Source: CAYUNT01 sp964446285 (GTDB lineage: Bacteria > Sumerlaeota > Sumerlaeia > SLMS01 > CAYUNT01). From it: a DNA stretch of 17,754 nucleotides. The notes beneath the pieces are model-generated. The model was not told where the DNA came from, did no database searches, and was given only the letters and a program-made list of their open reading frames with translations. The position numbers and the translations under genes are program-made. Numbering within the stretch: position 1 is the first letter of the stretch; the number at the start of each line of letters is the position of its first letter. Location: the NCBI GenBank assembly GCA_964446285.1, contig CAYUNT010000088.1, positions 1-17,754 of the forward strand, written 5' to 3'. Positions 13,723 through 17,754 of this stretch are shown here, in pieces.

Positions 13723-14353
13723 GTCCTTCGATAGTTATGCGCGCGCGGCGTCCGTCGAGGCGGAGGGCGCCCGCCGCCACAAGCCGCACCGCGCGAGGCA
13801 GCAGACGGTGTTCGACGGCGTGGATGCGCGCCTCGAGCGACTCGCGCGATTCACCTTCGCCGATTTCGAGCGCTTCCTGCAACAGAATCGGGCCGGTATC
13901 GACGCCCGCATCGACCAGGTGGACCGTCACTCCAGTGATTTTCACGCCGTAGGCCAGTGCGTCGCCGATGCCATCCGTGCCCGGGAAACTCGGCAGCAGC
14001 GCCGGATGCAGATTGATCACGCGCCCCGGGAACGCTCCAAGAAACACCGGCGTAAGCACGCGCATGAAACCGGCAAGGACGACGATTTCCACGCCGCGGG
14101 CGCGCAATGCTTCGACGAGCGCCGCATCAAACGCCTCGCGCGAGGGGAAGTCGCGGTGCGGAATGAGAAGCGCCTCGATGCCCAGTTCGCGCGCCCGTTC
14201 GAGCACTGGCGCGCCCGCCTTGTTGCAGATCATTACGGCGATTTGCGCCGGATCGAGCTCGCCGCGCCGCTGCGCCTCCGCCAGCGCAACGAAATTCGAC
14301 CCGCGCCCGGACGCAAGAACTCCGACGCAAACGCCACCAGAGGTATTGCTCAT
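13712..14353 (-). CDS. purN: Phosphoribosylglycinamide formyltransferase 1 (GART, PurN)
   Basis: PurN transfers the formyl group from 10-formyl-tetrahydrofolate to GAR in purine synthesis. The protein (213 residues) has VGVLASGRGSNF at residues 10-21 for phosphate binding, AGFMRVLTPVFL at 94-105, and the catalytic residues N114 and H116 in INLHPALLPSFPG and D152 in VDTGPILLQ, in the normal spacing. The ATG at 14353 has a weak GAGG about 9 bases upstream; the upstream ATG at 14389 reads through repeat sequence and is less likely. Its folate cofactor links it loosely to the folK half of the fusion gene four genes downstream. A 9-bp array lies 27-53 nt upstream of the start and another covers the stop. 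Confidence 0.95.
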   Translation of the reverse strand: MSNTSGGVCVGVLASGRGSNFVALAEAQRRGELDPAQIAVMICNKAGAPVLERARELGIEALLIPHRDFPSREAFDAALVEALRARGVEIVVLAGFMRVLTPVFLGAFPGRVINLHPALLPSFPGTDGIGDALAYGVKITGVTVHLVDAGVDTGPILLQEALEIGEGESRESLEARIHAVEHRLLPRAVRLVAAGALRLDGRRARITIEGRQD

Positions 14354-14379
14354 AGGAACGGCCTCGTTTCCGGATGGAT

Positions 14380-14406
14380 ATAGGACCAATAGGACTTATG
14401 GGACCA
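14380..14406. repeat. 9-bp array, unit ATAGGACCA (3 copies)
   Basis: Units ATAGGACCA, ATAGGACTT, ATGGGACCA. It lies 27-53 nt upstream of the purN start, with the GTCCCAT/GTCCTAT orientation on the coding strand, as for the ispG and folK-tsaE arrays. Confidence 0.9.
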
Positions 14407-14443
14407 AAAAGGCCGGCAGAACTTGCGGAGAAATGGATGCGCC

Positions 14444-14479
14444 GGGCCGCGAATGCGCGCTGCAGCGCATCCGCGGCCC
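14444..14479 (-). terminator. Strong hairpin downstream of secA
   Basis: Two 15-base arms (14444-14458 and 14465-14479) pair with a single mismatch around the 6-base loop GCTGCA, 10 bp after the secA stop. The GC content makes it very stable. On the minus strand it is followed by CGGCGCATCCATTTCTCC, which is not a good T-tract, so it could also protect the mRNA 3' end or act as a weak terminator. Confidence 0.55.
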
Positions 14480-14489
14480 TTGGCGGTTG

Positions 14490-17400
14490 TTATTCGTCCG
14501 CGCCGCTGCCGTTGCCTCCGGAGGGAAGCTCCTTTTCGGCAAGGGCGCGCGCCTCGGCGGCAGCCACTGCGCGAGCCTGCTGGCGGACCGCGGCGCTTCC
14601 GCAGCATTTTTTATACTTCTTGCCCGAGCCGCAGGGGCATGGGTCGTTTGGCGATACTTTGGGCTGTCCGCGCCGGATGGTCTGTCCGCGCGGGCGCTCC
14701 TCGGTCCCTTCACCTTGCGCGCCTGCTCCCGCGCTTCCCGCGCCCGCATGCGCCGTCTGGGTGGAAGTGGCGGTGGCAGCCTCATCCTTGCGGTATTGCA
14801 CACGGCCCACGCGGCTTTCCGCCTTGGATTCCTTGACCACCTCGACACGGAAGAACCTCTCAAATATGACCTTTTGCACCTGCGACATCATCTCGTTGAA
14901 GAGCGTTGTCGAGTCGCGCGTGTATTCGACGAGCGGGTCGCGCTGCGCGTAAGAACGCAGGTGGATGCCTTCGCGCAAATCGTCCATTGCCAGCAGGTGA
15001 TCCTGCCAGAATTCATCCAGCGTGCGCAGAGCGATATAGCGCGAGAGCGATTGGAATATCTCTTCGCCCAATCCCTCGCGTTTGGTGCGGAATCCTTCGG
15101 TGACACGTTCCATGGCGGCCTCGAGAAGAGCCTCGAAGTTAGCCCATCCCTGGCCGTGCAGGGGCTTGAAATCCGCGTAGGGAACCGCGCGCTGGAGCCA
15201 CGCCAGCCAGCCCTCGACATCCCAGTCCGCGTGGCTTGATGAGCCGGGATCGCCATAGCGGGCAGCGAATTCCGAGGCGATGCCTTCAGCAATCACGGAA
15301 ATCATCGTGTCGCCCACGTCCTCGGAAGTGAGCAATTCGCGCCGCAGTCCATAGATCGCCTCGCGCTGTTTGTTCATGACGTTGTCGTATTCGAGCGTGC
15401 GTTTGCGGCGCTCGAAGTTGATTTCCTCGACCTTTTTCTGCGCCCGCGTGATGGCCTTCGAGACCCACGGGTGGATGATCGGCTCGCCTTCCTTCATGCC
15501 GAATTTCGACATGATTTTTGAGAGGCGGTCGCTGCCGAACAGGCGCATGAGGTCGTCTTCGAGCGAAACAAAGAACCGGCTTGTGCCCGGATCGCCCTGG
15601 CGTCCCGACCGGCCGCGCAACTGCCGGTCAATGCGGCGCGCCTCATGGCGTTCTGTGCCGAGGATTTGAAGTCCGCCCGGCCAGGTTTCTGTGCGACCGT
15701 CTTCGAGCGTTTCGGTTCGTGTTTCGCGGACGCCCGGACCGAGTTTGATGTCCGTGCCGCGCCCAGCCATGTTGGTGGCGATGGTCACCGCGCCCGCTTC
15801 GCCCGCGTGGCGGATGATTTCGGCCTCGCGCAAATGGTTTTTGGCGTTAAGCACATTGTGCGATATGCCTGTGCGCCGCAACATGCGCGAGAGCGTTTCG
15901 CTTACCTCGACTGACACCGTTCCGACCAAAACGGGCAGCTGCATGGCGTGAAGGCGGGCGATTTCCTCGATGGCGGCGTTGTATTTCTCGCGTTTCGTCA
16001 TGTAGATCACGTCATCCATGTCGTCGCGCTTCGTCGGGCGGTTGGTCGGGATGACAATCACGTCCATCGAGTAGGTGTGGGCGAATTCCGCCGATTCCGT
16101 TTCGGCTGTGCCGGTCATGCCCGCCAGTTTGTCATACATGCGGAAGTAGTTTTGGATCGTGATCGTGGCGAGCGTCTGGGTTTCCGACTCGATGTGTGTA
16201 TTTTCCTTGGCCTCGACCGCCTGATGCAGGCCGTCGGACCAGCGGCGGCCTGGCATTTTGCGCCCGGTGAATTCATCGACGATCACGACCTTGTTGTCTT
16301 CGATGACGTAATCGACGTCCTTTTCCTTGAGCATGAAAGCGACAAGGAGTTGCGAGATGTTGTGGAGTTCCTCGGCTTTGTGGTCGTGGATTTCGCGGCG
16401 GCGCGCCTTGGCGTGTTCCTTCACCTGGCGGATGGCGGCCTCGCGTTTTTCGTCCTCGACCTCAGGCGCCCAGATGGCGCGAAGCAGGATCGAGTATTCC
16501 TCTTCGGAGAGCACGGAGCACGAACGGATTTTGCGCTCGCGGAATTCATCGTCGAGCAACTCGACATCGAAATTCGGGAGTTCACGGCGGTCTTGTTCAG
16601 TGAGGACAACGCAGTTTTCAATTTCTCCGCGTGCGTCCGGGTCGCTATCGCCAACGCGTTCGAGGGCGCGGTCGAGCGCGTGGCGGATGAACACGGCGCG
16701 GACTTCGTCATCAATGCCGGGGCAGTGCACGGCGCGCAGGACGCCGAGGCGTTCCTCGGGCGTTAACGCGCGGCACAACTTGATTTTCCGCGCCCGCAGA
16801 AGGTCATCGGGGAGCGGCTCCTTGATTTGCGGCAGTTCGGCGCGATCGTGGTCGGAGAGTTGGAAGAGCGTTTCGATGGCAGCCGGAGCGTTTTTCAGGC
16901 GCTCGAAGGCGGCGCGGGCGCGTCCGGCGAAGGCGGCGGCGGATTCGCGGGCCACGGGGGCGAGGCCCAGAGCGGAGGGCGCTTCGCCGGCGGCGGAAAT
17001 CACAGAGGCCGCCGTCGCGCCCTTGCCTCCTTCTCCGTTGCCCGCGGCGGATTCAACTTTTTGCATCCATTCGGCGGCGCGCTCGAGGTCGGCTTCCGCG
17101 CGTTTGCGAATCTGGCCGAGTTGATGCTCGATCTTTGCGCGGCGTTTTTCCTCGGGAGTTGTCGGCGCCCAATGCAACTTCAGCAGCGCCTGCGCCTCTT
17201 CCGGCGTGAGGAAAGGCGAGGCGAGAATTTTGCGGTGGATGAGTTCTTCATCGAGCAAATTCACCTCGGCGGCGGCCACTGTATCGCGGTCGGTTTCGGC
17301 GATGACGGGCGCGAGCGCGATCGAGTGAAAAATGTCCGTTGCGCGTTTGCGAGCGGCCACGCAAGCGCCATCCAGCCGCGCGCGGCGCTCCTCGGCAAGC

Positions 17401-17754
17401 ATGGCGGGTTCCCAGAGCGCGCGCACGATCTCCGCCTGTTCCGGCGGCTCGAACAAGGGCGAGAAAATGACCTTCACAACGGCCAATTCTTCGTCAAGCG
17501 GCGCGGATTCCTTGGCGGATTCGCCTTTTTTCGCGGAGACGCCCTCGGGATAGCCGCGCAGGATTTCCTCGAAACGAGGCAGACAGGCGGCCAGGCGCGC
17601 CGCGGCGCGTTCGGCAGCGGGGCGCAAGGCTTCGATGCGCGCCTCGACTGTTTCCCGCGTGCGGCGGATGATCTTCAGCAGTTCCTCGCGCTCGCCCGGC
17701 AGAAGCGGTTCGCACGCCTTGATCTGTTCCTCGATTGCCTGCTCGGGTGGCGGA
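14490..17754 (-). CDS. secA: Preprotein translocase ATPase SecA with expanded PPXD (partial, N-terminus outside window)
   Basis: SecA drives secretory proteins through SecYEG at the inner membrane. The visible 1087 residues are open to the right edge, so NBD1 with Walker A is not seen. From about 16376 leftward the helicase core is standard: the HNISQLLVAFMLKEKDVDYV end of the PPXD, VDEFTGRKMPGRRWSDGLHQ, YDKLAGMTGTAETE, VLVGTVSVEVSE, TIATNMAGRGTDIKLG and the arginine-finger motif LRGRSGRQGDPGTSRFF. The scaffold and wing domains follow (YDNVMNKQREAIYGLR). Near the end is a SEC-C zinc motif, CPCGSGKKYKKCC, after a Gly/Ala linker; an extra 35-residue Ala/Glu-rich tail follows it. Residues upstream of the core, more than 450 of them, consist of divergent tandem repeats (17754-16395) in place of the short PPXD segment of ordinary SecA. 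A full-length protein would exceed 1300 residues, against about 900 usually. Confidence 0.94.
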   Translation of the reverse strand, partial: PPPEQAIEEQIKACEPLLPGEREELLKIIRRTRETVEARIEALRPAAERAAARLAACLPRFEEILRGYPEGVSAKKGESAKESAPLDEELAVVKVIFSPLFEPPEQAEIVRALWEPAMLAEERRARLDGACVAARKRATDIFHSIALAPVIAETDRDTVAAAEVNLLDEELIHRKILASPFLTPEEAQALLKLHWAPTTPEEKRRAKIEHQLGQIRKRAEADLERAAEWMQKVESAAGNGEGGKGATAASVISAAGEAPSALGLAPVARESAAAFAGRARAAFERLKNAPAAIETLFQLSDHDRAELPQIKEPLPDDLLRARKIKLCRALTPEERLGVLRAVHCPGIDDEVRAVFIRHALDRALERVGDSDPDARGEIENCVVLTEQDRRELPNFDVELLDDEFRERKIRSCSVLSEEEYSILLRAIWAPEVEDEKREAAIRQVKEHAKARRREIHDHKAEELHNISQLLVAFMLKEKDVDYVIEDNKVVIVDEFTGRKMPGRRWSDGLHQAVEAKENTHIESETQTLATITIQNYFRMYDKLAGMTGTAETESAEFAHTYSMDVIVIPTNRPTKRDDMDDVIYMTKREKYNAAIEEIARLHAMQLPVLVGTVSVEVSETLSRMLRRTGISHNVLNAKNHLREAEIIRHAGEAGAVTIATNMAGRGTDIKLGPGVRETRTETLEDGRTETWPGGLQILGTERHEARRIDRQLRGRSGRQGDPGTSRFFVSLEDDLMRLFGSDRLSKIMSKFGMKEGEPIIHPWVSKAITRAQKKVEEINFERRKRTLEYDNVMNKQREAIYGLRRELLTSEDVGDTMISVIAEGIASEFAARYGDPGSSSHADWDVEGWLAWLQRAVPYADFKPLHGQGWANFEALLEAAMERVTEGFRTKREGLGEEIFQSLSRYIALRTLDEFWQDHLLAMDDLREGIHLRSYAQRDPLVEYTRDSTTLFNEMMSQVQKVIFERFFRVEVVKESKAESRVGRVQYRKDEAATATSTQTAHAGAGSAGAGAQGEGTEERPRGQTIRRGQPKVSPNDPCPCGSGKKYKKCCGSAAVRQQARAVAAAEARALAEKELPSGGNGSGADE
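16395..17754 (-). repeat. Tandem protein repeats inserted in the SecA PPXD (4 clear, 1 probable)
   Basis: Four segments align by eye around the core LDEEL-x4-KI-x4-LTPEE-x3-LL-x3-W-x-P-x4-EEKR: at about 17498-17345, 17258-17088, 16817-16653 and 16559-16395. Examples are LTPEEAQALLKLHWAP, LTPEERLGVLRAVHCP and LSEEEYSILLRAIWAP. Two of them are preceded by a similar strand (FQLSDHDRAELP and VVLTEQDRRELP). A fifth, weaker copy (IKACEPLLPGEREELLKII) reaches the window edge. The last copy, with VVLTEQD, resembles the VxLTExG strand of a normal PPXD, so the array may have grown from it. Confidence 0.75.

Overview
The window is GC-rich bacterial chromosome, almost entirely coded on the minus strand, and looks like part of a metagenome-assembled genome: it contains a 10-N scaffold gap with damaged contig ends. 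The gene content (MEP-pathway IspG, SecA with a SEC-C tail, TsaB/TsaE, FolK, PurN, DnaJ-type chaperone) is that of a bacterial core genome. Several families of short iterated repeats, including one that encodes the peptide NLGRDAQATR, and the style of the SecA helicase core remind me of Sumerlaeota (BRC1), Planctomycetes and other PVC-like uncultivated lineages. That placement is an inference with low to moderate confidence; no marker in the window settles it.

Layout, left to right. 1-417: the 5' part of a J-domain chaperone gene (minus, cut by the window edge). 556-1491: a family 2 glycosyltransferase (minus) whose sequence is spoiled by an assembly join. A 246-bp false insertion holds a fragment of an M3 oligopeptidase gene, ten Ns and an error-rich duplicate. 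1667-2668: an AmrS-type radical SAM enzyme (minus). 2907-4508: a secreted GH5-like glycosidase with a C-terminal F5/8 type C domain, the only intact plus-strand gene. 4516-4681: three short tandem arrays (7, 7 and 9 bp units) fill the convergent gap. 4682-6298: a Wzx/TuaB-like polysaccharide flippase (minus). 6529-6924: a decayed IS5-family transposase (plus). 6981-8150: ispG (minus).

8357-11538 looks like one transcription unit on the minus strand: a folK-tsaE gene fusion, tsaB (start overlapping the preceding stop as ATGA) and an atypical SDR/epimerase 18 bp further on. It joins folate biosynthesis to the t6A tRNA-modification machinery. 11697-13620 holds marC and a NamZ/DUF1343 gene only 25 bp apart. 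13712-14353 is purN. 14490 to the right edge is most of a secA gene; its N-terminal NBD1 lies outside the window. A hairpin follows the secA stop.

I found no defence island, CRISPR array, RNA gene or prophage. The unusual material is of three kinds. First, SecA carries at least four, probably five, divergent tandem protein repeats where a short PPXD segment should be. Second, FolK is fused to TsaE, and the TsaE domain is interrupted by two 30-bp palindromic repeats read in frame. Third, short iterated repeats (6, 7, 9, 21 and 30 bp units) occur at most gene boundaries and several extend into coding sequence. Three of the 9-bp arrays sit 26-76 nt upstream of start codons, all in the same orientation relative to the gene.

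No stretch over 300 bases is without a gene. The larger gaps are 2669-2906 (divergent promoter region, nothing clear apart from a TATGAT -10-like box at 2861-2866), 6299-6528 (upstream of the flippase and of the IS remnant) and 8151-8356 (repeats and a small hairpin).
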